Of a stretch of DNA of 64,000 nt, positions 13,701-26,000 are shown in pieces. The stretch comes from Climacteris rufus. Lineage: Eukaryota; Chordata; Aves; Passeriformes; Climacteridae. The notes under the pieces are model-generated. The model ran no database searches, was not told the DNA's origin, and saw nothing but the letters and a program-made list of their open reading frames with translations. How positions within the stretch are numbered: position 1 is the first letter of the stretch; every line of letters begins with the position of its first letter. The position numbers and the translations under genes are program-made. The stretch spans positions 831,397 through 895,396 of the forward strand of contig VZRZ01003917.1 of NCBI GenBank assembly GCA_013398175.1. Reading direction: 5' to 3'.

Positions 13701-14399
13701 GTCAACATGATCCTAACAAAATACTTTCAAAAAAAGAAAAAAAAAAAGGACTCAAGGAATTTAAAATTAAACTCCAACAAGCAGAAATGTCAGTCACATG
13801 GAAGAGAGCATTAGTACAAGAAGGTTCAAAGAGAACAAAATGTTTATCGAGCAGACTCCCACCATCACATTTCCCAGCATCCCTCAGTGCTGTGGTGTTA
13901 CTCTTCCAAGCACTAGACCTCATTTCCTGAAGGGATTCTTCAGGGAAAAACAATGGGAAACTTCTCTGGAGTTCCCTGGTTCTCTGGACCTCACCTTAAT
14001 GTTCTGTCTCAGTACTAAGCAATGAAGTTGCCTTTGCTGTATGTTCAGCAAACATATTTCAGGTACAGAGTGAATATCCACTGAGGTACAGAAATGTACC
14101 TTTGAGGTAGCTAGCATGACATTCTATTTTCTCATCAAGCAGTACCTAAAGAAAACTTCTTGCAGGAAGCATCATCAAACCACTGCACGGAGTAGCTGTG
14201 GTTCCTTTGCCTCAATCCTAACAATCCAAGACCCGAGTGCACAATCATACATTATTATTAGTTCTGAATCACTAGAATGTGGTGTTCTTTCCCCAGACCT
14301 ATATTCATGCATAATTTGCTGATTTTCCACTGCTTCTTCACTTTGCAAAATGTTGAAAATTCATGCACATACTTGGAACACTTTAGCAGGTTTTGCAGA
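10718..14399. other. Intergenic or distal 3' flank of TBC1D30
   Basis: Unique sequence with GC-richer patches at 11.2-11.5 and 12.1-13.0 kb. No exon, RNA gene or identifiable repeat is seen. Transcripts using a poly(A) site left of 14.4 kb would extend into it. Confidence 0.5.
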
Positions 14400-14410
14400 T
14401 TAACAGTCCT

Positions 14411-14416
14411 TTTATT
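14411..14416 (-). terminator. Distal candidate polyadenylation signal AATAAA
   Basis: An AATAAA on the gene strand with a GT-rich downstream element within about 50 bases. It would define a 3' UTR of about 1.8 kb. Confidence 0.4.
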
Positions 14417-15988
14417 TCTATTGGTTCAGCAAACTGCTGCGTGATACACTGAAGCTAAGAAAAATTGGGGAGGATGATTCACAGGAAAATTTTTGAGAAG
14501 TCCATTTCTTCTAATTCACTGCAGAAACAATTCACACACAGATCATAATTAGTGACTAAATTCTACATTATTTTAAATTTACTTAGTGCTGTAAGCAGTC
14601 ATTAGTGACAATACTACTATAGCCTGGAAATAAGGCAGGGGCAAGATCTGATCTACATCTGTTTATATTTATAGTCTTCATACTTGTACATTATTTTATA
14701 TGCATACACTTATATGAAACAACAGCAAAATAAAACTGTCCCCACAACAATGAACAGGGTATATTGTACAGTTTAGAAGTTATGATATACAGTAAAACTG
14801 GTGTCACATTCTATAGGTTATGGAATACATTAATAAACAGACAATGATACATTAATTTGGAAATTTAACATAGAACTTTAAAAAGGAAGGAAGCTATTCC
14901 ATACAATCAGACTGATTCATCATTACTGCTTTTACCCCAGTTTAAAATATTGGCCCTTTCATGCCACAGGCAACTTGGAATCAAGGTAATGAATGATAGT
15001 CAGTACATACCATTTGACAGAGCTGCAATGATTTAAGAGCAACCTGAATTTCTTGGAGTTTGAGTGCTTGATTTTGCAACACTGAAGTTGAATTATCTAC
15101 ACTTAGTTTCTCTGTTTGCTTCTGTTATATATATATTAGTACTGTCTTAACAGTATTCATCACTTTGCTTTTTGATTTGGAAATAAATACTTAGTTTATC
15201 ACTTTGCATTTGTTCTTTCACACCAAAAAGGTGCCAAGACATGGAATTCCATGGGTCCATCCCACTAATGTAGTGGCTGATGTGTTGGCTTTTAATGGGA
15301 AGTGGCACTCTACGTATCTAATCACTCTATTTATAGAATTTAAACCCCTAAACTACTTTGGAACATTCATATATTTTACCTACTGCTAAGATGGCAAATA
15401 TTATTTAACTACAAGTCTAATCTAGGTAATAGCTTTTAAATCCATTGAAGCCAAGATGCATCATAATAATAATCATACAACTACACATATAGTTGTACCT
15501 AATTCCTAATTTTACAGTGCTGCAACTCTCCAGCAGTAAGTAACAGAAATGTATGTACACATGTAACAGAGAAGGAGCAAACCCGTGATGTGGATGGATT
15601 TATGTCTGCTGTTCTCATGCTCAATGATTACATTTACATTAACAACAGTATCAGCAGAGAACTGCTGTGGGAAGAGAAACACAAAATGCTGCTCAAGAAC
15701 ATCTGAAGCCAGATGTGACAAAGTGACACGTTTGATTGCTAGGGCTACTTGTGCTTCTGTTAGTCATGGCTTCTCCAGCTACTCTCGGAGCATGATGATG
15801 AGGTCTAACAGGAAAGCTGCTTAACAGTCACAAAAACTGTTACACCTGTCTGCTCCACTGGACAATTTGTCCTTCAAGCTCAGAACGACAGGAGGCAGCC
15901 ATGGGGGACTGAGGAGTTAAAGGCAGCTGGTGATTTAATGTCCAAGTTAGACTCTAAGAAACAGTATGCTTTACCTTGTAAATTAATG

Positions 15989-15994
15989 TTTATT
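15989..15994 (-). terminator. Proximal candidate polyadenylation signal AATAAA
   Basis: This is the first AATAAA on the gene strand after the TBC1D30 stop codon, about 250 bases downstream. Use of this site would give a short 3' UTR. Confidence 0.4.
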
Positions 15995-16241
15995 TTACAC
16001 AGGACCATCAGAATCAACAATAGGGTGCCAGAGTGCGTCTTCACTAATCTATCCCACAACAACAAGTACAATTTCCAAAGACACATATTTATATACCTCG
16101 TAACCACTTTTGTCCCCATTATCTGCTAGCAATTAGAAATGCTTTGGGGCACACATACACATGCACACATTTAAAAAAAAAAAAAAAGAGCAATACAAAT
16201 TTTTTTGTTGCAGTCAAAAATAGGAAGTACCAGGTAGTATA

Positions 16242-17023
16242 TCATCGTTTCCTGGTCCCACTGTTGCCACTGGCAGATTTATTGAAACTTCTGCTCATTT
16301 GTGGAAAATGTACAGTTGGTGTTCTTTCAGTGGGGCCATACAGCCCTAAATTCCTGGCTGTAGCTGACTTTCGAAGAGGCTTGACACTGGGAAAAGGATT
16401 GAAGACTTGTGGCTTTGGGTTCCCAGGCTGGGGGGATTTAGCCAGATTTCCACTGTCTCTGGATGAAGTGGAGGACTCTGACAAACGTGGCTGGCTGGAC
16501 TGAGGGGATGTTGACTCCACATCAGTTTTGCTACCTGAGGTGAGATCCAGTGCTTCCAGTTTTAGCTGAACCACTGACACGTTTGTACTGCTGTCCGCAG
16601 AGACTGGCTCAGACGACTGCTGGTCGGCTTTCCGAGTAGTCCTGTCATCCAAACCACCTCCTTCTCTTTCTCCAAAGTCAGAATGCTTGGGGGTGTCCTC
16701 CTTTGCACCAGGACTATTTGTTTTACAGCTCTCACTCTGCTCATCTATCAGCCCCACCGTATCCCCGTAGCCCAGCTGCCCTTTGGCCCTAGCAATATTC
16801 TTCCGATGAACTCGTATGTGAGTGCGCCACGGAGAGTTCAGTTTTGTTTTAAGATCTTCTTGGGGAATGGGAGACATCTTCCCTGTAGCGTGACTTGGGA
16901 TGTGAATAACAGCATTTTTGAGAGACCTGTTATTCAATTTCATCTTCTTTCCTAAAAGGAGGTGGTTTATCACTGGGGAGTGGTTTACCTGAGAAGGGAG
17001 GAGGCTGGTAACTGGCCCCTTGT
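16242..17023 (-). CDS. TBC1D30: TBC1D30 last coding exon (C-terminal tail and stop)
   Basis: An exon of 782 coding bases: two bases completing Asp502, then 259 codons (residues 503-761) and TGA at 16244-16242. It begins KGPVTSLLPSQVNHSPVINH, and includes LKTKLNSPWRTHIRVHRKN. It then passes through a Ser/Gly/charged, probably disordered stretch (about 560-705) and ends with a conserved tail containing PFPSVKPLRKSATARNLGLY and PTERTPTVHFPQMSRSF. The acceptor is TGGTTTCTTTCAG. The middle is the most diverged part relative to human, while both ends are strongly conserved, which suggests binding or phosphorylation motifs at the ends. Confidence 0.96.
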
Positions 17024-20000
17024 CTGAAAGAAACCATTTAAAAGAAACAGTGTTGTTAAAGAACAAAACAAATTAATGTTCTAAGGATCCACCACCAAAT
17101 TTGATACCTTTCTTGAGGTATAGCAAAGGTTTGTAAGATTGAACGTATTTTAAAAAATACCAACCCAAACTCAAAAATCATCACTGAATTTCACGTGTGT
17201 CTTGGAGTCAAACACAAAGCTGTACTTTCTACGATAAGGATTTCCTGTCCTCCCTCACTATTTTGCACCCATGGATAAGTCCTAATCCAGGAATACCATG
17301 CAAATAAATAATTAAAAAAACAGCTTATTGATTTTTGGAATGGCACTAAAACTGATAGTTTAACATTAATACTGGCTTCTGATCTTTCCCTTCTCTTTCA
17401 TTTCTCTTCCAACAGCAAGTGGCAATTCAGTCTTCATATCAGGTTGGTCAAATAAGCCTCTCCATGAGGCCTGTGTGACTGGAAAATGGAAAATGAACCA
17501 AAGTACTTTTAATGGATAAACTGCGTCTTATAAAGACAGAGGAGTAGACTCAGTGATTAGATGACAGTTTGATTAAATGACAAACCCAGCCCTGCGTCCT
17601 GATTAGTAAGATTAGAAAGATTTGTGTTTGGAAGGTAGGGGTTGGCAGTCCTTGGGAATCAACATTTTACTTTTTGCACTGTTTCTGCTGACTACAGCCT
17701 TTGTTCAAAGCAAATACTTCACTAATATTTTTAAAAAAATCCTTTCAAATCACGTTAATGAAAATTTGCAGCTCTGTGTATTCAAATGTTCCTGCTAGCA
17801 CAGGTTTAGACAATCTAGAACAGAAATAAAAATTCTCCACTCCAATTCAGAGGAGTTCAGATAACACAGAGCAGCTAGGAATCTACCTGCCACAACATCT
17901 GAAGCATCCTCATCTCTGCATTTATTTTTTCCAGTGCATCAGTATGTCAATTCCAAGAAGGCCAAAGATTTAAAGTTTTTAATCAGAGAGATCAACACAA
18001 TGCACCCAGATAACAAAGCCACTTTTAAATACCATTGTTCAGTTGGTCCCTAGGACCCAAAAAAACCCCAGGGTCATCATCTTCAGATCCTGGCAAAAGA
18101 AGAAAAAATATCACCTTCTCATTTTCTGTCTCCACGAAGCAGTATCCCCTTTATTACTAATGTGTTATATATTCCATAAGTCTTTCTTGGTTTGTCTATT
18201 TGGTTACATGTAAAAGAACGTCACTTGCCTTGCCTCCATTGATGAAGCTAGCTTGTAATAAATCAGTAAATGAAGCATGTTTTGATGTGTTACCTGCTCT
18301 GATATACACATGGTGAACCTGCTGTTGCTGCTTCTTCTTTATCCTGGAATATTGCTTTTTCAGTGCATTAATATCAGTGGTCATACGCTCCATCATCATG
18401 CTGTTAAAAGCAGTGTGATAGTCACTTCTGCAAGAGTCTATTGCTCCTGGACTTAATTCTGCAATGTTACTGGAACCGAGACTTTGCTCTTCATTCTGAT
18501 CTGTACAAGGTAGGAATAAAGTGGAGGTGAGGAGTAAATTGGCATTTTCTCAAGAGTTCTGCAGATCATTTACAAAGGGAGTCTGTGTCTGATTCCTATT
18601 ATCTTATTTAACTGCAGTCTTTAATTAAAAATGTATTATAATATGTATAAATAATACATATTTTAAAAAACGGTGCTATTTACAATACCAAGTATTACTA
18701 CTGCTTAAGAATAGCAAGGGTTTGAGGGGAGGTTCAAGACTACAAAAGTCAATTAACATGGCAATGCAAAGTTATAAACACAGTTCTTCAAATATTCAAA
18801 AGTACATCAAGATGCCACTGAAGTAATTCAATAAAGAATTATTAAAGATATTTGGTTGCCATAGAGGCCAACAGTACAAGTTATAAAATACATTACAGTC
18901 AAGCAGGCACCAGATTAAACAACCAACCTAGTGCTACCAGCAAGAAGCATCAAGAAACAGTTAGAACACCACAGGGAGAAAGCTGCTAGTAGCAACAAAA
19001 GGGACAGGCACTGCGGATCAGACAACGTGAGAGTGTCTCTGATCAACAGCTGCAGAGCAACAGCAGCAGGGCAATTTATTTTCACAGCTGTTTCTGATGC
19101 ACCACCAACCTGGCACTCTAGGGTCAGGGGACTGGAAAAAGAATAATTCTTTTTCAAGGAATGTTTATTTGTCTTTGGCTTAGTTTGCAACAGCAGTTTG
19201 ATGTTCTGACTAAGTGCTAGTTTGAAGCAGCAGGTAGAGTATCCCTCAGGAAGGGAAAAACAAAACACCACAGTAATCGAGAGGAAAATTGCAGCTTAGA
19301 GGCCTCAGCAAAACCAAGACACAAGAATGATGAAGCATAAACAGCAACTGCTACATCAGTCTGGGGTTTTTTAGAGGGTAAGGTGGAGGTAAGTTGGGGA
19401 TAAATAAAAATGGCCTTTCCCAGGATATTGTGAAATAACTGTTCATCCAGTACCATTTCATAAAGGCTGCTGTAAGTTAACAAATGTTCTTTGCTTTTCT
19501 TGTATGCATCAGCATTTTGTACTGCTTATAGAGCTTTTATTTCAGCGTGGAAGGATTTCAAAAATAGTGACATTATGTCAGAACACCCTAAACCATACCA
19601 TTTTTTAAAAAATGTGAATATATCCAAAACACACAACAATCTGAAGGTTTGGCCAAAAGGGCAGTTAAATGACCTGCAGAGTTCACTGGCTGCTGATAGG
19701 TTCCAGGATTAACCATGCATATGCTAATAAAGATCAAGAGCATTTATTACAGGTACACCATTGAGAAAATGCTGACTACCTAACAGCTGTCTCAGAAGAA
19801 TGCACGGATTTAGGGTGGCCTTTTTTTCCCCACACATGCTGCTTCTTTTCTGTGTGGGCAACACCATGGGGTTGTTTTGTTAACCACTACTGTAGCCAAA
19901 TCCTTAATTCACATTGTCATTTACTTGGCTTGGAAGATATCTTCATGGAATGGAGAGCAGGTCATTTGGTACCTACTGTAACTTCTATGTGCATAGAAAA

Positions 20001-23000
20001 CACAGTTTCCATAGCAGCTTTCACAGACAGAGCTGCAGACAATTTCTGCAAGGTCATACAGATTTAACTGTGTTTTCCAAAATTAATAAAATAACTTTTA
20101 CCTTTCACCTGTTTTTGGTATTTTTGGAGCTCTGGTGCCAAAAACCCACTTAATGGTCCAAGACAACCAATTGCATTAGCAATTGAGTCTTCATCATCTA
20201 AGTCATTCTCTTCATCACTGTCTCTGGTTTTGCCTAACCTTCTGTCAAAAGAGAACATAAGAGAAGTAAGGAAGATACATTCTTAAATGTGAACATTATC
20301 AAGCATTTTTAGCTTTTTTAGAAGCATACAAGGGAGGTGCCTTTTCACCACCTGCAGAGGGTAAACAATAATTCTATACACTGTAAGCAGCGCATTTTGA
20401 ACTTACCCTGAAAATGAGGTTGATTTTACTGCTGCAGGGAAAGGAGTAATGTTGTATGTGTATTTCTCCCTTAATTCTGCCAATTGTGGGAAAGGAAACT
20501 GAGCCATGGTGTAAACAGTCTAGGAGGAAAAAAAAAAAAGGCAACTTTTAAAATTTTCACTTTAACTAACAGTCTCACAAAAGATTTTTTCATGAATAGA
20601 CTTTTCACAGCCTTGCAGGATTAGAGGCTGCACATTCTTGCACAGGCACATGCTGTAAGAAAATGGTCTAGTTTTATGATTCAGTCAGTATTTCCTGTAA
20701 GAAAAATAAAGACTGACTCACTAGAAAAATACACAGTTCAGTTAAAAAAAAAAAGGAACTGATAACATGGGCTGTAGGATCCTTTCCTTTTCAACTCCTA
20801 TACTCATTTAATAATTACTGTCAACCCCTCCTTGCCAGCACACTGGAAATCCTCCTCCAATTATGATTTCACCTACATGAATGCATCATTTAGGATTTGG
20901 GGATCTTTCCAGAAGATCTGCATTTTTGCTCAAGTATTCAACAAGTTATTAGCACTAGCAGAGATAGGAAGGGCAGATTCTCACTTGATGTGGACTGTTA
21001 GCTGAGTCATTACTTTACCTGAGAAGCCCAAGAGCTTGTGTGAAGGAAATCACTTCAACACAAAAACTATAGCTAAAGAGCAAGGATCCAACATTATCCA
21101 ACTTTTCTTCCCTCAGTTTCCCATTTTGATTGCTGTTTTGTGGGTCGGTTTTTGGGGTAAAGGTGGGGCTTGGTGGGGTAAAGGTAGTTGTTTTTCTAAA
21201 TAAAGGTCATAAAAATGCTAATAGATTTATTTACTTCAATACTCAGAGTTAAAGAAGACACAGAGCTGCAAAAGCATTTCCTTTCACCATTACTTTTGCT
21301 GTACGTCACCAGCACACCTGGCATAGAGAAAGATACATCGTACTCATCGCAATTCCACTGCTGATTTAGTCCACCTTACTTCAGTTGCCTTTTTCCCCCT
21401 GCTTTTGTACACTATTCAGAACTTTCAAATAACTGTCAAACAATTCATTGGGAGTCTCAATGTCAGAAAAAAAACCGAAACTAAAAATATAGTTTCCCAT
21501 AATTTCTCTGAAATATTAGAGCTTTACCATATCCTGAAAATTAAATGTCCTTTGAAAGACAGAAACATAAAATTTTCTTATTAGCTGACAGGAAATCTTC
21601 ACATATATTTTTTCCTGTGCTATTAAGTTAGTGACATTTTCATCTGAAGGCAAACAACCTCAATTAATATGAAAGGAAATTCTGAACAGTTTCTACATAA
21701 TCCATTCTTGAACCATCCCTTGTCTGTGCTAAGTACACTAAGGAAAATTGTAAACATGAATTCAGTACGAGACATTTCCTGACAAAAGAGGGGAAAAAGC
21801 TCCCCTAACGGCACTGATGTCAAGCACTGAGGAGCAGGGAGGACACTCCTGTTTGCATCAGGCACAGGGCAATAGTGCACCTCAACAGGTTGCTGTGTGA
21901 GAATGCTTTTACAGTTCAAGCCATGCACAGACTCTGAGGAGAGAAAGATGCCTTCAAAAATCCAGAGCTTGAAACAAAGTTTTGCCACTCCATTAAACTA
22001 CAATGCTACTGTGAAATAAAAATATTCTCCAGGGCCTGAACAGTGATTTCCCAGCAGTCTACCAGACAAAGGAATTTTATGATCTGGAGAAAGACCTACC
22101 TCCGGCCTAACAAGTCTGCCCGCTTGTTTGATCTCCACCATACTTTCCTGTTAGATTTTTTTTTCCATATGTTTCAACTCTCTCCAGAGGTTTGTCTGGA
22201 ATTTATTTCTACTCTTTATGTCAACGTCCTTCTCAGGTAACTTGTTCCATACGCTAGTTACCCTTTAAGTGAAACAGTCAGCTGTGAGTCCTCCATTTAC
22301 TCCTTGCACCTACTGTTTTAGATTATGCTTTTAGCTTTCTCCAATCTGTCTCTTCCAGATCTTCTACAATTCCTTTCATTTAGCATACACACTTTTAGCT
22401 TAATTATTGTTATCAGGTTATAACTGTAGGCCTCCCTTACCACCTGGCTAAGAGAGCCACAAAACAAATTCATGTCGGTGCAAGTTCCACTGGAAATTAA
22501 AGATAATACTGTCAATCAACACCTGTGATATCCTCCCAGCAACACTTCAGAGTCAAAGCATTCTTTTTCTAGTTTTTACAAAGCCTTGGATGCCACTTGG
22601 TTAATTCTGGTGAACTGTGCCAGAGCAAAATAGCCTACATACACAAAGCATGATGCAGCCAAACTTAGCATCTTATTTATGGCCATAAGGGACAGATCCT
22701 CGGAACAAGAAAAGAGACAAGGAAAAAAAAAACCCTATTTTCACCTTACATCATTTGACAATCCTTTGCCTTACCCTAAAAATGCAAAGCCATCTACACC
22801 CTCAGCAGAACACCATACAGAAGGTGATGGGCTGTGGCTTCCAAACAGGGTAAGCCATTTTGCAGACAGCTCAAACACACTTATCTCAACAGCTGCCCCT
22901 CACTGGTTTAAGACTCTTCCTTCTTTTCACTTTCACTAAGAAAACAAATCAAAAAGCAAAAGCAAAAACAGACCCAAAAGTAAACAGACAAAGTGCTGCT

Positions 23001-26000
23001 CAAGTAGAAAATTAACAGTGAATACCATTAAATCAGGATAACTGACTAGGGAGATAGTCCAAAATTCTAGAGTACCACGGGAAGATTAATCCCTGTTCCC
23101 CTCTATTCCAGTAGATACAAAGGGATGCCTCTTCTCCAGCTGGCTGCTCACCTCCTCTATGCTGCAATGTTTCCGGGTGTACAAACTGAGTTAGTTTAGC
23201 TGCTTATAAAAATGCTCACCTTCTGAAAAGGCATGAGAACACAGACTCAATCTAGCACACTCTGTTTAGAATATCTCCACAGACCTCGTGTACAGCCTTC
23301 TGTCTCCATATAGAACCCATATATACCCAGTGTAGAATCTGATGTGTACAGCACTTACCCTTTATTCACCCAAACTGTTCAATCTGAAAAAGAAGGAAGC
23401 TGTAGGCTGGCTTGCTGCTCCAATGTCTCCACGCTCTCCTCAGTAAAACATTCAGAACTCTTGCCACACAAGGGCCAAATCCGTCAAAGCTTTAAGATCT
23501 CCTTCCTAGCTATAGGTACTGTCTGCATGGATGGGATAAACTTGCAGCAACTATACATGCTGGTGGACAGAATGAGGACATGAGTCCCCTGTTCTACTTT
23601 AGACATCTGCTCTGTCAACACTTCTTGAAGGATCAGTTGTACCTCTTTCCTCTAACTCCCAAAAGAAACAAGCCTTTTAGAGCACAATTTGTTTTCCAGT
23701 GGTTGAGAAGAGCGTATTGCTCTTCATTGGCTTAAGTGAGCCTGGACAAGTAGTTTAGATGCAAATATAAGTGTTATGCAAGTCTGAAGGAAAGTGAGAT
23801 GATTGCCACCAGTGAGCTCTGCTGAAATGTGTAGGAAAGGTATAGTGGGATATTAATCCTTTCCCACAGTAGGATGCTAATCCTTGAGCCATCTTGTAAA
23901 AAGTATTACATGTAAATTCATCATTCTGCTTTTTATTAGGGGAAAAAACAATTGAAAACAAAGCAGTTCAAACATTCATCTCTGAATGACTCCTCTGAAA
24001 AAGCCTAAAGCAATTTAAAAAACAGCATGTTCAAGTAGCCTGGATCTTTCCATTAATGAAATGCTTCATATGTCTTAATTTTTTCCTCCAACTAGATACA
24101 TGGTAGCACTTATATGCCCTGATGGTAAACTCTTGTAGTGCCTTATTCTTTCTACTTAAGGTAGAGAGGGCCCAGAATGAAGACCTCAGAGATGGCTGCA
24201 CTACCAGCACCTGCCTTAGACTTTAAGAATGCTGTGTAAACTATACAGTGGTTTCTGCAACTGAGAGAACACACATAAATCAGATACATTGCTCCTCCAT
24301 ACACATAACTTAAACCTGTCACATTCTCCATGTCAATGGCAATGCCATCCTACCTTAACACTCAGTGCCACAAATTACACATATACACTATGAATACACA
24401 TATGCATTGCACAAAATACTCATTTTTTGCTGAAGCACAAAATATTTGCTAATTTAATAATACTTGTAATTGCAGCAGTTAAAAAACAAAAACAATCCTT
24501 CCAGTCCTACAATCAGTAAGTTATATGCCTTACTTCCTATTACACACAGCAGCAAAGAAAGAAATACACACTGAGTCACTAAAGACCACTCCAGCTTTTC
24601 TCAAATTATTCTTATTCACAAATGCCATATCTTGATTTGGTACCACAATGGAGAACAGGAATTGAAACACAATGAATATGAGTAATGTCAGCTTCTGCTG
24701 CTTCCTTGTTCAGTACCTGAACTGTCTTATCTTAACTGTTAAGACTGTTAACTCTCTTAACTTTTAACACATTTTTAAAAAGCATATGAGTACTTCTGAT
24801 CAGTTGTATTTTCACTTTTGAAGCAAAACAAAGCCACAACACTCACTTCTCCCATTCCAAGAACTTCCTTACCAGACAAAATAACAATAACCAAAATAAT
24901 AAAACTGAAAATAATCCTTTACTTTAGGGCAGGACTTTACCAGACTAGGTAAGTGTATTATAACAGCCTTCCAGCAATGGGTAATAGAAGTTACCTGCTA
25001 ACAACTGTTATTAAACTTGTGTAACTTCATAGACTGACATTTTCCTTCCTCTAAGACAGGTACACAACTTCAGGTGAATTACGTTCTCTCTGCTTGCACC
25101 TATTTAATTACTATGATCTAACTCATCAAAAGGAAAGTTCCAGAACTGTAGCATGAAGTCCTTATAAAACATCTAAGTTGACAATGTCTTAAAAATATCA
25201 CAAGAGTAAGTGTAAGTGTAAATAAATAAATTGGATTTGTGAAACTAAAGGCCCCTTCTTTTCCCAGAACAATGTGGGTCTTTGTTCTCACACAATGACA
25301 TATGTTTTAAGAATTCAGGGACTGCAATTATCTACAACTTTCTTTGTTTACAGTACACTAGTGACTGTTTGGTTTTTTTTTTTTAATTATTAAGGATTTT
25401 TTTATACCCTTCTCACTTCATAACTCTTATGTCCCACAGAAACAGGGGAAATGCCTGCAGAATGAAAAGGACACAGGGTAATAAAAAACTGACCAAAATA
25501 TGAAAATAAGGCAAAAGAACACCCTAAAAATGGTGACTACTAAAAGATTCTACATCTTACTTGTGTAAATCCAAGTGGACATTATATCACAAAAAACTTT
25601 CCATTGTCAACATAGAATCCATTTTTATTAAATGAAGCCTAGTGGTTCTATATATTTGATATATATAAAATAAGATTCTACCTCTAACTGCAGAACATCT
25701 ATTTGTTTCATTGACATGCTAGCTCAACCCAGTTACCTGAAACTTTTAGTCTTGGGAGAGTTTAGGTTTCTGCAGTACATGAACAAAAAACGTAATTTTT
25801 TAGAAATTAACACCTGAAGAAATCAACACAAAAAACCACAAAAAATAATTATGTCACAATTACTCACCTGCATAAGTTCATTGCTGTCAATCAAACTGTC
25901 TTCAAGCATCTCCTGGGTCAGCTTGCCCATAGTACTGTAAAACTCATCTGCAGTTTCACAACACTCTATTTGCCTACATCAAAATACATATTGGTTTTTA

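Larger units (their letters stand above)
14400..16241 (-). other. TBC1D30: Probable TBC1D30 3' UTR
   Basis: The sequence is AT-rich, without recognisable repeats and directly downstream of the stop codon. On the minus strand there are AATAAA hexamers at 15989-15994 (about 250 bases after the stop) and at 14411-14416 (about 1.83 kb after). The second is followed by a GT-rich stretch (CAAGTATGTGCATG), as expected downstream of a cleavage site. No splice-like coding sequence is visible. The true end cannot be fixed from sequence and could lie further left. Confidence 0.55.

Noticed and set aside
1..14399. Possible exons of WIF1, the expected convergent neighbour in vertebrates
   Set aside because: I looked for its EGF-repeat cysteine pattern and C-terminus on the plus strand and saw nothing matching. 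The gene probably lies further left.
16683..16955. A 90-codon plus-strand frame, and another at 16144-16503
   Set aside because: They are antisense to the last coding exon of TBC1D30 and show no independent coding signature.
20096..20114. Alternative donor CAG/GTGAAA inside exon 10
   Set aside because: Its use would drop two codons' worth of bases plus one and break the frame into exon 11; the downstream donor restores the conserved phase.
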